Notes: generated from the letters alone by a model not told the origin. Positions 44,428 to 53,167 are shown, counted from the first letter of the stretch. The stretch is DNA of 64,000 nucleotides from Candidatus Chloroploca mongolica (GCF_004762035.2 NZ_SIJK02000026.1:1-64000), one strand, 5' to 3'. Numbers and translations: made by a program.

Positions 44428-44565
44428 TCAGGACGCAAATGAACCATACGGATCAGTCTGCGTTTCTTGGATTAAACGAATAAGCCGCAAAGCTTTTTTG
44501 CGGTCTTGCTGCACCCACCAGGCGAGATCCTCAAATGCGGCGGGGTCAAAGATTAAGCTTCGCAC
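44428..44565 (-). pseudogene. Truncated Txe/YoeB-type toxin remnant
   Basis: About 45 residues from GTG 44565: RSLIFDPAAFEDLAWWVQQD, then RKKALRLIRLIQETQTDPYG, matches the first half of YoeB ribosome-dependent endoribonucleases, usually 85-90 residues. A stop follows shortly after. In another frame HLRPDALGFWRAK recalls the later L-x-GFWSRR motif, so the 3' half looks frameshifted and eroded. The catalytic Glu/Arg/His region is lost. The GTG overlaps the antitoxin stop, the normal toxin-antitoxin arrangement. Confidence 0.65.
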
Positions 44566-44661
44566 GTGCGTCCTCAAGCGTGATGCCACCACTCCGCTCT
44601 TTTGCCTCAAGCAACCTCTGGCGCATTGTCGGACTGTTCAACAAATAGGCGGTCTCGCGTT
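44546..44661 (-). pseudogene. Phd/YefM-type antitoxin remnant (C-terminal part)
   Basis: The frame ending at 44546 reads ERETAYLLNSPTMRQRLLEA followed by KERSGGITLEDARAKLNL, the C-terminal toxin-binding segment of YefM/Phd antitoxins. The DNA-binding N-terminus is missing: upstream the frame runs straight into a family B repeat element (44662 onward). It therefore has no credible start or promoter of its own. Confidence 0.65.
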
Positions 44662-44812
44662 CAGGGCACCCGCAAGGGGTGCCCCTACAGGTCGGCCGGG
44701 CCGTCGTGGTGGTGTGCGCGGCCCCGGCGCACCCCGGCGGGGGCCGGGCCCGGTGTACGGGCACCCCTTGCGGGTGCCCTGGCGGGTGCATACACGGAAG
44801 ATGCAATCGCCC
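44662..44812. mobile_element. MITE family B copy 4, one end missing
   Basis: The right terminus is intact (GATGCAATCGCCC, 44800-44812), preceded by the family's GGGTGCATACACGGAA. The interior has GGGCACCC palindromes from 44663. The left terminus with AGGGCGATTGCATC is absent; the element abuts the antitoxin remnant directly, so a deletion joined the two. Confidence 0.7.
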
Positions 44813-44829
44813 AAACCTGTCAAGACTGG

Positions 44830-45879
44830 CTACGGCGTTGACGAACGCGCCGATGCGGCAGATCCGCGCATGCTCAGCGCTTCCTGGAGCTTGGTGCGTT
44901 GTTCGGGTGGGGCGAGCATGTGGAGGCCGAAATGATCCGCGAAGGCCTCGCAGGTCTTGATTCCACGCAGGCTGTGGCCCTGGTCATTCAGCAGCGGCGA
45001 AAAGACCGCCAGGCCCAATTGCCCTGGTACCACCAACATGATCGCCCCGGCGCTACTACTCTCGGCGGGCAAACCGACCCGATAGGCCCACATCCCTGCC
45101 GTGGTGCGCATCCCGCAGGTATACATCACACTGAGGATATCACGCACATACTGCGGCTCGATCACCTCATCGTTGCTCACCGGATTGCGCCCATGATGCG
45201 CCAGGGTAGCCGCCATCATCGCCAGATCACGGCAGGTCACCAGCAATGCCTGCTGCTGAAAGAAGAGATCGAGCGTCGATTCAATGCCGTCAGACAGCAT
45301 GCCACGGTCGCACATTAAATGAGCCAGCGCACGGTGGCGATGGCCTGCGGCACGGGCTGCCGTAAACATCGTGGCATCCGATACCATCTCGCGGTTGGCT
45401 AGGCGGCGAAAAAAGGCAAGATTCTTCTCGAGGCGCTCGGTCACACTGGCCCCCCGTAACAGGGCCAGCAGGCCAAGCGCCCCCGAGGGAACCAGTGGAT
45501 TGGGCAAAGGGAAGACAGCGTTATCACTCAAGAGAAAACTCTCGTGCGCTGGCTCGACCCCAACATGGGCCAAAAGGCGCTCGCGGCCCTCTTCCATCAA
45601 CGCCAGACCATAGATAAACGGATGCGCCAGCGCCTGAATGGTAAAAGCCTGCTGGCTATCACCGATTTCATACATCCGCCCTTTGGTATCAACCACACAA
45701 ATAGCAAACCAATTCGGATCGGCCCGCATCAACTCGGGCAGAGTCGCAGCAAGATGGCCTTCAGACAACGGGGCCAGTTTGCGGTGCAGATCGGCAAGCA
45801 ACGCCCGCATCGGGGACGTAACCGTTTTCATCCCACGAACGAGAGCCGTCAAATCATCAGAGTCGGTTTCGCTGCTCAT
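44830..45879 (-). CDS. Glutaminase-fold protein lacking catalytic Ser and Lys
   Basis: 349 residues from ATG 45879, overlapping the PaaK-like stop (ATGA), with GAGGAG upstream. It aligns along its length with serine-dependent GlsA glutaminases: IGDSQQAFTIQALAHPFIYG, LLAHVGVEPAHESF, VPSGALGLLALL, MYTCGMRTTAGMWAYRVGLP, and MLVVPGQLGLAVFSPLL. In GlsA the nucleophile motif is QSxxK; here it is QALAH, so Ser is Ala and Lys is His. It is therefore probably a pseudoenzyme with a binding or regulatory role. It is the last gene of a long signalling operon. Confidence 0.78.
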   Translation of the reverse strand: MSSETDSDDLTALVRGMKTVTSPMRALLADLHRKLAPLSEGHLAATLPELMRADPNWFAICVVDTKGRMYEIGDSQQAFTIQALAHPFIYGLALMEEGRERLLAHVGVEPAHESFLLSDNAVFPLPNPLVPSGALGLLALLRGASVTERLEKNLAFFRRLANREMVSDATMFTAARAAGHRHRALAHLMCDRGMLSDGIESTLDLFFQQQALLVTCRDLAMMAATLAHHGRNPVSNDEVIEPQYVRDILSVMYTCGMRTTAGMWAYRVGLPAESSSAGAIMLVVPGQLGLAVFSPLLNDQGHSLRGIKTCEAFADHFGLHMLAPPEQRTKLQEALSMRGSAASARSSTP

Positions 45880-47249
45880 GATGTGGTTTCTCCTCTGGCC
45901 ATCGATCCTGCCGCCACGCCCGCCCCAGAGGCAGCGCCCAGCAGCGACTGAATCGGAATATGTTTGCCCGAACGTGTCTTGGCAATAGACGGCACACATT
46001 CAACGCGAACCTGAAAATGGTGGCCGAACGTCTGGCAAAAATGCTGGGCGACAAGGACATTGTCACGCTCAGCCCGATAGTGCTGGCCGGTGACAAGCCG
46101 TACCCTGACCGTATGGAGCTCTTCCTGGATGATCTGGAACTCACGAACATCAAGTGCCAGCTTCAGCACCAGATCGTACGACCAGTCGAGGATACGCCCC
46201 GACGGGATATCGGGGGCATTGGCTTGCTTGAAGGCCGTATTTTTGCGTCCCGACAATTCAGCCAACACCGGAGCCGTCTTGCCACACGAACAGGCGTCAT
46301 CATCAGCCGCGATCGCCATATCGCCCTGACGGTAGCGAATAATCGGCATCGCCGCATTGATCAAACAGGTTCCAACAAGCTCGCCAAGTTGACCAGGCGC
46401 CACCGGGCCATCACAATCGGGATGCAGCAACTCGATATAGGAACAATCCTGGACAAGATGATAGCGTTTGTGAACACACTGCTGGGCAATGCTGGCGAGT
46501 TCTTCGGATGAATACTCATCGAAGACCGGGCAGCCAAAGACTGAAGCAAAATAATCGCGTTCCTCTTGCGTCGCGTGTTCCGAATTGGTGACAATAACCT
46601 TGAGGCCCAGGGTGGCACACTGCGCCCCATAGAGCGTAACAAGCTCGCGCAGGATCGAAGGATAGATCGCCAGAATCGCCGGGCGCAGGCGGCGCATCGT
46701 AGCGAAGATCTCGGCGGCTGGGCAGAGATTATGGACATAGTAAACCCGGTAAAAGCCACCCAGCGAGCGCACCGGATACGGCGACGTATAGACAAGCAAC
46801 TCGCGATCGGTTGGGCGATAGGCAGGATAAAACTCTTTGAGCATACGCATAACCTGCAACGCTTGCGTAATAAAATTCTGGCTATCGAGGTAGACAGACA
46901 CAAACTTCCCCGACGATCCCGAGCTTCGCGAGACGATCAAGCGGTCGCGCCGGATACGCCGATCAATCATCGCCTCGCCATGGGCAATCAACTCGTCCTT
47001 GGTCACCGTCGGCAAGGACTTGAAATCCTCAAAGCTCTGGATATCCGAAGGATGCATACCTGCGGCTGCATACTTTTGATGATAAAACCATGTATGATTA
47101 TAGGCAAGCGTAACCAGTTTTTGAAGTCGTTTCAATTGATATGCTTTCACGATTTCTTGATCAAGAAAAGGAAAGCGTGCCACAGCCGGAGAGAACAGGG
47201 CAAACTGAATCATCAAGGCCAGGTGTTCACGCCATGAAAGTGCGCGCAT
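45876..47249 (-). CDS. Phenylacetate-CoA ligase (PaaK/CapK) family protein
   Basis: 457 residues. LIVSRSSGSSGKFVSVYLDS is the AMP-binding P-loop of the ANL superfamily. VFDEYSSEELASIAQQC is the core motif carrying the aromatic/EY position, and GELVGTCLINAAMPIIRYRQ then GD the hinge region, with zinc-like Cys in DDDACSCGK. It adenylates a carboxylate. The substrate is unknown; CapK-like members act in polysaccharide modification and PaaK in phenylacetate activation. It starts six bases after the transporter gene, in the same operon. Confidence 0.82.
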   Translation of the reverse strand: MRALSWREHLALMIQFALFSPAVARFPFLDQEIVKAYQLKRLQKLVTLAYNHTWFYHQKYAAAGMHPSDIQSFEDFKSLPTVTKDELIAHGEAMIDRRIRRDRLIVSRSSGSSGKFVSVYLDSQNFITQALQVMRMLKEFYPAYRPTDRELLVYTSPYPVRSLGGFYRVYYVHNLCPAAEIFATMRRLRPAILAIYPSILRELVTLYGAQCATLGLKVIVTNSEHATQEERDYFASVFGCPVFDEYSSEELASIAQQCVHKRYHLVQDCSYIELLHPDCDGPVAPGQLGELVGTCLINAAMPIIRYRQGDMAIAADDDACSCGKTAPVLAELSGRKNTAFKQANAPDIPSGRILDWSYDLVLKLALDVREFQIIQEELHTVRVRLVTGQHYRAERDNVLVAQHFCQTFGHHFQVRVECVPSIAKTRSGKHIPIQSLLGAASGAGVAAGSMARGETTS

Positions 47250-47255
47250 AGACGT

Positions 47256-48602
47256 TTAGAATTCCAGTTGATCGAGCACACTCCGCCGATGCTGGCGCCG
47301 CTTGAGCCGCCAATTGAGCATACTCTGGTCATAACTGAGATAGAGCTGCCGCGCCAGGATGAGCGCAACCAGCGCACTGATCGTCGCAACCCCGAGATAG
47401 AGACTACGCCCCACCAGAGGAGCAAGCCAACCCTGCTGCATCAGCAGCACCACCCCTCCTGTCACGAGACAACTCAGGATCGACCCCGCCGGATAGAGAT
47501 AGCCCTCCATAAAGGTACTGACGCGACCACGGCGTTGATCAGGGATCAGGCCCTGGAAGGCCTGCCGCGCCGGCTGATCAATGCCCGTCAGCACGAGGCG
47601 GATGAGGTAGTTGCCAATGATGGCGCCGGTCAACATCAAGCCACCCACGGGCGCAATCCAGAAGAGCATAAGCAGCAACGCCAGGAACATACTGCCGGGC
47701 ATCACAGCAAAAATCCCTTTGAACCCGGGTTGCTTGAGCAGCCAGGGCGTCAGGAAGGCCTGGATCACGAGCAGCACCGGAACGCTGGCGATTTTGAAAA
47801 GCCCATAAAAAGTCTGCAACTGGCCCGGGCCGGTATAGTGCGCCGCCAGGTCAACAAGAAATTGATACTGGATCGTATTGAGTGCAAACCCCATCAAAAT
47901 CATGATGAGCGCAAGAAAGCGATAGGCCGGCACCTCGCGGACAAACTCGAAGCCCTCTTTGACCATATCTCTCACGTGATCACCGGCCTCCGCAGAGGGT
48001 GGGGTCAGCGTCAGACGGGGGCGTATCACCGCGAGCGCCGCTGCCCCGAGCAACAGAAGCCCCCCATTGAGCAGCAGCAGCAGATGCGTCGCCTCACCAA
48101 GCCACTGACCAAGAGCGGCGGCCAGCGCATTGCCAACCACGCCACCGATAATCACCGACGCCGACAGGAGCGGGAAGAGCCGCTTGGCGGCAGCGACAGA
48201 AAAGAGGTCATTCGCGAGCGCCCAGACCAGCAAGGGCAGCAGTGTCCACTGCTGTTCGGTAAAGATCGCCAACAGGCCATAGGCAAGAAACGAAGGCACA
48301 TCGGCGACAAAGAGCGCATACAACCCCAGATAGACCAGGCTGGCCCCAAAAAAGAGGGCCACACCGAGCCAGATACGGTCAACGCGATCAACCACGAGCG
48401 CATAGAGACTCGACGTCACCATCGCCACCAGCATGACCATTGCCCAGACGACCAGGATCTGATCAACGCCCACCTGGCTCACAAAGCCACTCGTTGCAAT
48501 CACCTCGCTCGACTCGAGCACCAGCGTATTCGTAAAGAGCAAAAAAGCCAGCAAGCCCACCCGTCCAAATTCACCAGGGAGGAGCAGTTGTCGTTTCAGC
48601 AT
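47256..48602 (-). CDS. MFS-like multi-pass transporter
   Basis: 448 residues from ATG 48602 (MLKRQLLLPG), with AGG six bases upstream. Twelve hydrophobic segments with a central loop (AEAGDHVRDMVKEGFEFVRE) give the MFS 6+6 layout. RLFPLLSASVIIGGVVGNAL and IDQPARQAFQGLIPDQRRGR recall the motif-A-like loops of MFS proteins and of nucleotide exchange (AAA/TLC) transporters. The substrate is unknown. It sits between the sensor-like membrane protein and the ligase, so transport may be linked to the signalling genes. Confidence 0.75.
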   Translation of the reverse strand: MLKRQLLLPGEFGRVGLLAFLLFTNTLVLESSEVIATSGFVSQVGVDQILVVWAMVMLVAMVTSSLYALVVDRVDRIWLGVALFFGASLVYLGLYALFVADVPSFLAYGLLAIFTEQQWTLLPLLVWALANDLFSVAAAKRLFPLLSASVIIGGVVGNALAAALGQWLGEATHLLLLLNGGLLLLGAAALAVIRPRLTLTPPSAEAGDHVRDMVKEGFEFVREVPAYRFLALIMILMGFALNTIQYQFLVDLAAHYTGPGQLQTFYGLFKIASVPVLLVIQAFLTPWLLKQPGFKGIFAVMPGSMFLALLLMLFWIAPVGGLMLTGAIIGNYLIRLVLTGIDQPARQAFQGLIPDQRRGRVSTFMEGYLYPAGSILSCLVTGGVVLLMQQGWLAPLVGRSLYLGVATISALVALILARQLYLSYDQSMLNWRLKRRQHRRSVLDQLEF

Positions 48603-48633
48603 AGGCACCTGGCTTTAGATATGTCATATTCAA

Positions 48634-49791
48634 CTATTCGTTGGTCGAGGCAGGCTGCGCCTTGCCACGTTCACGCATCTCGCGGGCCTTTTGCTTCAGA
48701 TCACGGAAAAAGTCAGTCTCAACAATCTCCTTGACCTGATCGGTGCGTTTATGTTCGTCAATCATGATCTGGAGTTCCTGCACATGCTTGCGCAGCTCCT
48801 GCTCGCGTTGGATCACCTCCTGAGCCATCGTGCCAAAGACCCGGCTCAACTGGGCAATCTCATCGTCACCTGCGGCTGCTTTCAACGTCTCGGCCTGGGC
48901 CACCGTGAGCGTATTCTTTTCCATCGCACGAGCGGCCTCGCTCAACTCAATCAGCGGCCTCGTCATACTCTGAGCCATCAACGCCGCATTCGTAATAATA
49001 AAGACCGTCGTCATCAGAATGGTAATCACCAACTGAAAGAAAACACCGCCAAAGGCGCCTGCCCAACCTCCATTGAGGCGCGCATTTGCCTCAAGAAGAA
49101 AGAGGCTGAGCATAATGATCGGCACAGCCGCCGAGATCACAACGGTCAGCAAGACGCGCTGCATCAAACCAGCACGAAAGATCGCTGGCCCATAGAGGTG
49201 ACGATACGCATAGTTAAAGAGCAGGATCGGCACAATGACGGCCGCATAGATCCAATTAATCAGCACCAGAGGAAGATTGTCACGCGCCACCGTCTGCCAG
49301 ATCGTCGTCTGATCCTCATAGACAAAGACAAATGGATCGAGCACCGCCGCAAAGAGACCCGCCGTCACCACGGCAAGCGAGGTCAACCCGAGCGCTTTCA
49401 GCAAGCCTTCCCGCGTCTGATAACACCACTGACGCAGCACGGCAAAACCAGGAATCAGGCCCAGCAGACCATTCGCAACTTGCCAGTTGATCTGCAGGCT
49501 CGCCGCAAGTGCCTGAGGCGAGGAAGCATCAAGGGGAAACTGGACGAACCCGGTGAGCGTATCAGCCAGCAGATTGCCCCCAAAGCCCACCACAAACCCG
49601 ACCAGCGGGCCAAAGGCAAACCCGAAGAAGATCGGGATCGCCACGCCAGGGCGCAGATTACCTGCAATCGCACTTGAACTCGTCGTCGCAAAGACGGTCA
49701 CCCACGAGGTAGCAGCATAGAGGACAGCACCGAGAAGGGCCATCCGCACCAGAAACCACCATCCAGGTTGTATTGCAGGGCGATCCATCAC
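48634..49791 (-). CDS. ECF-S-like membrane domain fused to HAMP-like linker and coiled coil
   Basis: 385 residues. The N-terminal 200 residues have about six helices, and GNLRPGVAIPIFFGFAFGPL followed by VGFVVGFGGNLLADTL is the hallmark of ECF-transporter substrate-binding (S) components. Two further helices lead to a HAMP-like stretch (MTRPLIELSEAARAMEKNTL) and a coiled coil (IQREQELRKHVQELQIMIDE) ending at the C-terminus with no catalytic domain. I infer a membrane sensor that reports ligand binding to cytoplasmic partners. Its neighbours are MinD-like ATPases and a PP2C phosphatase. Confidence 0.75.
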   Translation of the reverse strand: MMDRPAIQPGWWFLVRMALLGAVLYAATSWVTVFATTSSSAIAGNLRPGVAIPIFFGFAFGPLVGFVVGFGGNLLADTLTGFVQFPLDASSPQALAASLQINWQVANGLLGLIPGFAVLRQWCYQTREGLLKALGLTSLAVVTAGLFAAVLDPFVFVYEDQTTIWQTVARDNLPLVLINWIYAAVIVPILLFNYAYRHLYGPAIFRAGLMQRVLLTVVISAAVPIIMLSLFLLEANARLNGGWAGAFGGVFFQLVITILMTTVFIITNAALMAQSMTRPLIELSEAARAMEKNTLTVAQAETLKAAAGDDEIAQLSRVFGTMAQEVIQREQELRKHVQELQIMIDEHKRTDQVKEIVETDFFRDLKQKAREMRERGKAQPASTNE

Positions 49792-49813
49792 GTCACGTCC
49801 CCTTGAAAGTTAT

Positions 49814-50578
49814 CTACGCGATGAGCAACGATGCCAGCCGTTCGAGGCGCGCCGTCATTGGGTGGTCGGGATACTTCAAGACAAAAATGCCTGAACTCGA
49901 CAAGACCATCATCTCGTCAGAGTGGGGCAGAATTGCGCCGACACGACAGTTATAGGTCTGCTCGATCTTCTGCTGCACATGGTCAAAGTCAAAGACCGGC
50001 GGCACTTTGTTGACCACCAAGAGCAGATTGGGCACCTCAAGCTTGCGGGCAACCTCGACTGTCACACTGGTTCCCTGATAATCCTGGTTATCGGGGCGCA
50101 TAATGATCGCCAGCGCATCCGAGATCGCAATCGAGAGCAACGTCTCTTCATTGAGCCCGGGGTGGGTATCAATCATCAACACATCGAGTTGCAGGTCTTC
50201 GAGCAATTGTTGAAACCCATCATTGAGCAAGCCTACATCATAGCCCTCGCGGAGAATCTTGGCGATTTCACCTGCCTTGATACTCGACGGAATCAAGAAG
50301 ACCTGCCCCTTGAGACCAGGCTTGAACTGTTGCAAAATCGAGGTCACATCCATCGCCGCGTCTTTAATTTCGCACTTCCCCCAGAGATAATCGTTCAGCG
50401 AGCGGCTGATATGCTCTTCATCCAGGCCAAAGAGCACATGGATGCCCGGTGACTGAATATCAGTGTCCACCACCCCAACCCGTAGGCCACGCTGGGCCAG
50501 GAGTGCGGTGATATTCGCCGTCGTATTCGATTTACCGGTGCCACCACGAAACGAGTGGATCGAGATAATCTTTGACAT
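49814..50578 (-). CDS. MinD/ParA-like ATPase (second of pair)
   Basis: 254 residues. IISIHSFRGGTGKSNTTANI is the deviant Walker A, but the signature Lys of KGGxGK is Arg. VGVVDTDIQSPGIHVLFGL is the switch I/A' motif and LDVLMIDTHPGLNEETLLSI Walker B/switch II. The C-terminal HPMTARLERLASLLIA may form an amphipathic membrane-targeting helix as in MinD. It lies 27 bases after its paralogue. A role in positioning or switching a membrane signalling complex is inference. Confidence 0.85.
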   Translation of the reverse strand: MSKIISIHSFRGGTGKSNTTANITALLAQRGLRVGVVDTDIQSPGIHVLFGLDEEHISRSLNDYLWGKCEIKDAAMDVTSILQQFKPGLKGQVFLIPSSIKAGEIAKILREGYDVGLLNDGFQQLLEDLQLDVLMIDTHPGLNEETLLSIAISDALAIIMRPDNQDYQGTSVTVEVARKLEVPNLLLVVNKVPPVFDFDHVQQKIEQTYNCRVGAILPHSDEMMVLSSSGIFVLKYPDHPMTARLERLASLLIA

Positions 50579-50605
50579 TGGTTGCCCTTCTCTGTTTCAC
50601 TATGA

Positions 50606-51430
50606 TCAACCGGGCGGTTGTTCGATGGCCTGGAGCGGATCAACGCGGGTGAGCAAGGCCTCGGCGAGATGTTCAAACACACGGGTGATGGCATGCTCGG
50701 GATAGCGCAGCACAAAGAGGTCGGCACTCCCCAGCGCGGCAAGTTCGGGATGATAAGGAAGCAACGCCAGCACAGGATGGTGGTAGGTCTGAGCTAACTC
50801 TTGGCTGACCCGTACCGGATCAAAAAGCGTACTAATCTGATTGACCACCTGCACAATCTGCGGTACCCGCAGCGTCTCGGCAATATCAACCGCCACCGCC
50901 GTCCCCGCATAATCGGGCTGATCAAGCCCAAGCACCACTACCAGCGTCTGGGCAACGGCCAGCGAATGCATCGCCAGCATGCTCTCTTCTTGAATGCCGG
51001 CATGCGTATCAATCAAGAGTGTGTCAAGCTGCAACGCCTCTGCCGTCGCGATCAGATCATCAGTGATCCGCTCGATACGAAAGCCGGTCTGCAACAAGGC
51101 TGCCCGATCACGAAGCCGTGGACTGGCCGGCATCAGCCAGATGGAACCTGCCTGAGGCATGATAACAGACGCAGGCGCAAGCTGCCAGTTGGGGGTAACA
51201 TCATACCAGGCCTCCAGGCCTTCGCAGCGCTCAAGCAAGAAGTCGTTGAGGGTGGAGCCAATGGCTTTCGCCCCGAGTCGAAAAAAGGAGGTCAACCCAC
51301 CCTCCTGCACATTGGCATCAAGCAGGCCAACCCGTTGACCACGCCGAGCGAGCAGGGCGGCTGTATTGGCGGCGAGCGTCGATTTGCCGATACCCGCACG
51401 TGCCGAATGAAAGACGACACACTCAATCAT
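50606..51430 (-). CDS. MinD/ParA-like ATPase (first of pair)
   Basis: 274 residues from ATG 51430. CVVFHSARAGIGKSTLAANT is a further diverged Walker A (RAGIGKST; signature Lys replaced by Arg). VGLLDANVQEGGLTSFF and LQLDTLLIDTHAGIQEESML follow as in MinD. It is clearly homologous to the next gene (shared LNDFLLERC/LNDYLWGKC, LRYPEHAITRVFEHLAE/LKYPDHPMTARLERLAS), so the pair arose by duplication. Possibly a heterodimer. Confidence 0.85.
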   Translation of the reverse strand: MIECVVFHSARAGIGKSTLAANTAALLARRGQRVGLLDANVQEGGLTSFFRLGAKAIGSTLNDFLLERCEGLEAWYDVTPNWQLAPASVIMPQAGSIWLMPASPRLRDRAALLQTGFRIERITDDLIATAEALQLDTLLIDTHAGIQEESMLAMHSLAVAQTLVVVLGLDQPDYAGTAVAVDIAETLRVPQIVQVVNQISTLFDPVRVSQELAQTYHHPVLALLPYHPELAALGSADLFVLRYPEHAITRVFEHLAEALLTRVDPLQAIEQPPG

Positions 51431-51471
51431 CAATGCACAGTCTCCCTTTGGGGATGGATCATGATCAAGCC

Positions 51472-52734
51472 TCAGGAAGCGATCCGTTGAATCGCCAGCA
51501 TGGTAATGTCATCGAACTGGTCAGCACTGGCAATATGGGCCTGGAGATTGCGTTCGAACCGATCGAGCACCTCGGTCGCCGACGCGGCTGGCTGGGCCAG
51601 GAGTTGGAGCAGGCGCTTTTCGCCAAAGAACTGGCGCTCGGGGTTACGGGCATCAGTGACCCCGTCACTATAACAGAAGAGGATCTCGCCCGGCTCGATC
51701 TGGGCATGGGCAATGTTAAAATCGGCCCCGGGGATCAAGCCTACCGCCGGCCCGGTCATCGCAAGTTTCGTGCGGATCCCATCAGGACCAACGATCAACG
51801 GCGGACAATGGCCCCCGTTCGCATAGATCAGCGCACCGGTCACTGGATCAAAGACGCCGAAAAAGAGCGTGACGAACATATTCATATCCAGATGGTTGTC
51901 GGTGATATAGTTGTTCGTCAGTACCATCGCATTCTTGAGCGAGGCCGCCCCAATCGTTGGGAGAGCCTGCCGCCCCTTTTCGCGCCGCGAGACAGGAGCA
52001 AAGGCATCCCCCGAACCCCCAAGCACGTTGGTCCAGTCACTCAAGCTATAGTGCTGCTGGGCAAAAGCCCGCACCAGGCTGCGCGACAAAGACATAAAGA
52101 GCGCGGCTCCAACCCCCTTGTCACACACATCGGCAATCACAAAGCCAACGCGCCGATTCTGGGTGAGCATGAAAGCATCATAAAAATCGCCCGCTACTTC
52201 ACGCGCCGGATGAAATCGTGCAGCGATCTCCCACCCTGTGAGTTGCGGCAACTGACTCGGCAGAAAACCGAGCTGGATCTGGCGGGCAATCTGGACATCA
52301 CGCTCGATCTTCAACAAGGTCTCTTGCTGATCATCATTCTGTTGATGTTCAAGCAAGGTGCGTTGTGCCAGCATGCCCTGCACCCGCGCCTTGACGACCG
52401 GGGGCAAGCACGAAGCCGGGATATAATCAATGGCCCCCATCTCGAAACAGCGTACAAGGCCAGGGTCACTATCATCAGGCGCAATCATGAGCACCGGTGT
52501 CATCATAAGCGCACCAGTGGCACGCATCCGATCCAGAACCTGGTAGCTATTGATCGCCCCCCATAAACCAAGCTCAAGCAGCGCCAGATCAAAACGCTGG
52601 GTCTTTAATAAATCAAGCGCTGCGCGTCCATTGTCGAGGGCCGTCACAACATAACCGAGGGTTTCAAGCTGGCCGCGGAGCAGATTGCGTCGCTCGGCTT
52701 GTTCGTCAATGATCAGGATCGTCTGGGCCGCCAT
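51472..52734 (-). CDS. Receiver-PP2C (RsbU/SpoIIE type) protein with Glu at the phosphoacceptor site
   Basis: 420 residues from ATG 52734 with GGTGGAG upstream. The receiver domain (1-120) begins ILIIDEQAERRNLLRGQLET, but the strand-3 phospho-Asp position reads LALLELGLWG, so Glu replaces Asp. A linker helix (QQETLLKIERDVQIARQIQL) leads to the PP2C phosphatase: AGDFYDAF, VIADVCDKGVGAALFM, FCYSDGVTDARN and FDDITML hold the metal Asp residues. It would dephosphorylate a phospho-STAS protein. It starts ten bases after the RsbW-like gene. Confidence 0.9.
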   Translation of the reverse strand: MAAQTILIIDEQAERRNLLRGQLETLGYVVTALDNGRAALDLLKTQRFDLALLELGLWGAINSYQVLDRMRATGALMMTPVLMIAPDDSDPGLVRCFEMGAIDYIPASCLPPVVKARVQGMLAQRTLLEHQQNDDQQETLLKIERDVQIARQIQLGFLPSQLPQLTGWEIAARFHPAREVAGDFYDAFMLTQNRRVGFVIADVCDKGVGAALFMSLSRSLVRAFAQQHYSLSDWTNVLGGSGDAFAPVSRREKGRQALPTIGAASLKNAMVLTNNYITDNHLDMNMFVTLFFGVFDPVTGALIYANGGHCPPLIVGPDGIRTKLAMTGPAVGLIPGADFNIAHAQIEPGEILFCYSDGVTDARNPERQFFGEKRLLQLLAQPAASATEVLDRFERNLQAHIASADQFDDITMLAIQRIAS

Positions 52735-52744
52735 AGCTCCACCC

Positions 52745-53167
52745 TTATGCTTGTAGAGGCCGATACATGACAAAAATATTGCGGTTCATCTGATCAACAT
52801 ATTCGTAGTTAAAGTGATCGACTCCTTTGAGCGCGAGATAGACCCCGAGACCACCAATGTTCCGCTCTTCGAGGGGGCGATCCAGATCTTCGGGTTCGGG
52901 CCGTTCGCGGGGGTCAAAGGGTCGCGCCCGATCTTCCAGGATGATGGTCAATTTGTCAGCTTCAATCGCCGACCGCACGGTCACGTCACCCGTAAGCCCG
53001 ACCTCGGTGTGGCCGTAGTTAATAATATTCGTCATAATCTCGTCAACGGCCAGGCGCAGCCGATAGGCCGCTTTGCGGTCAAGCCCGGCCTGAGATGCTG
53101 CCTCAACCACATATTTGCCGACATCATCCAGTGAATCAAGATCGGCTGGTACAGTGAGCACGTGCAT
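52745..53167 (-). CDS. RsbW-like anti-sigma/Ser-Thr kinase (HATPase_c_2)
   Basis: 140 residues. The GHKL ATP-binding fold is seen in AYRLRLAVDEIMTNIINYGH (N-box), LEDRARPFDPR (G1 region), and ERNIGGLGVYLALKGVDHFN (G2 box). Such kinases phosphorylate STAS antagonists and sequester sigma or other targets. With the STAS gene upstream and the PP2C phosphatase downstream this makes a complete partner-switching trio. No dedicated sigma-B-like factor is adjacent, so the output may not be transcriptional. Confidence 0.88.
   Translation of the reverse strand: MHVLTVPADLDSLDDVGKYVVEAASQAGLDRKAAYRLRLAVDEIMTNIINYGHTEVGLTGDVTVRSAIEADKLTIILEDRARPFDPRERPEPEDLDRPLEERNIGGLGVYLALKGVDHFNYEYVDQMNRNIFVMYRPLQA

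Noticed and set aside
47268-48734. 488-residue plus-strand ORF
   Set aside because: It is antisense to the MFS-like transporter, with His/Gln/Arg-rich composition typical of a reverse shadow.
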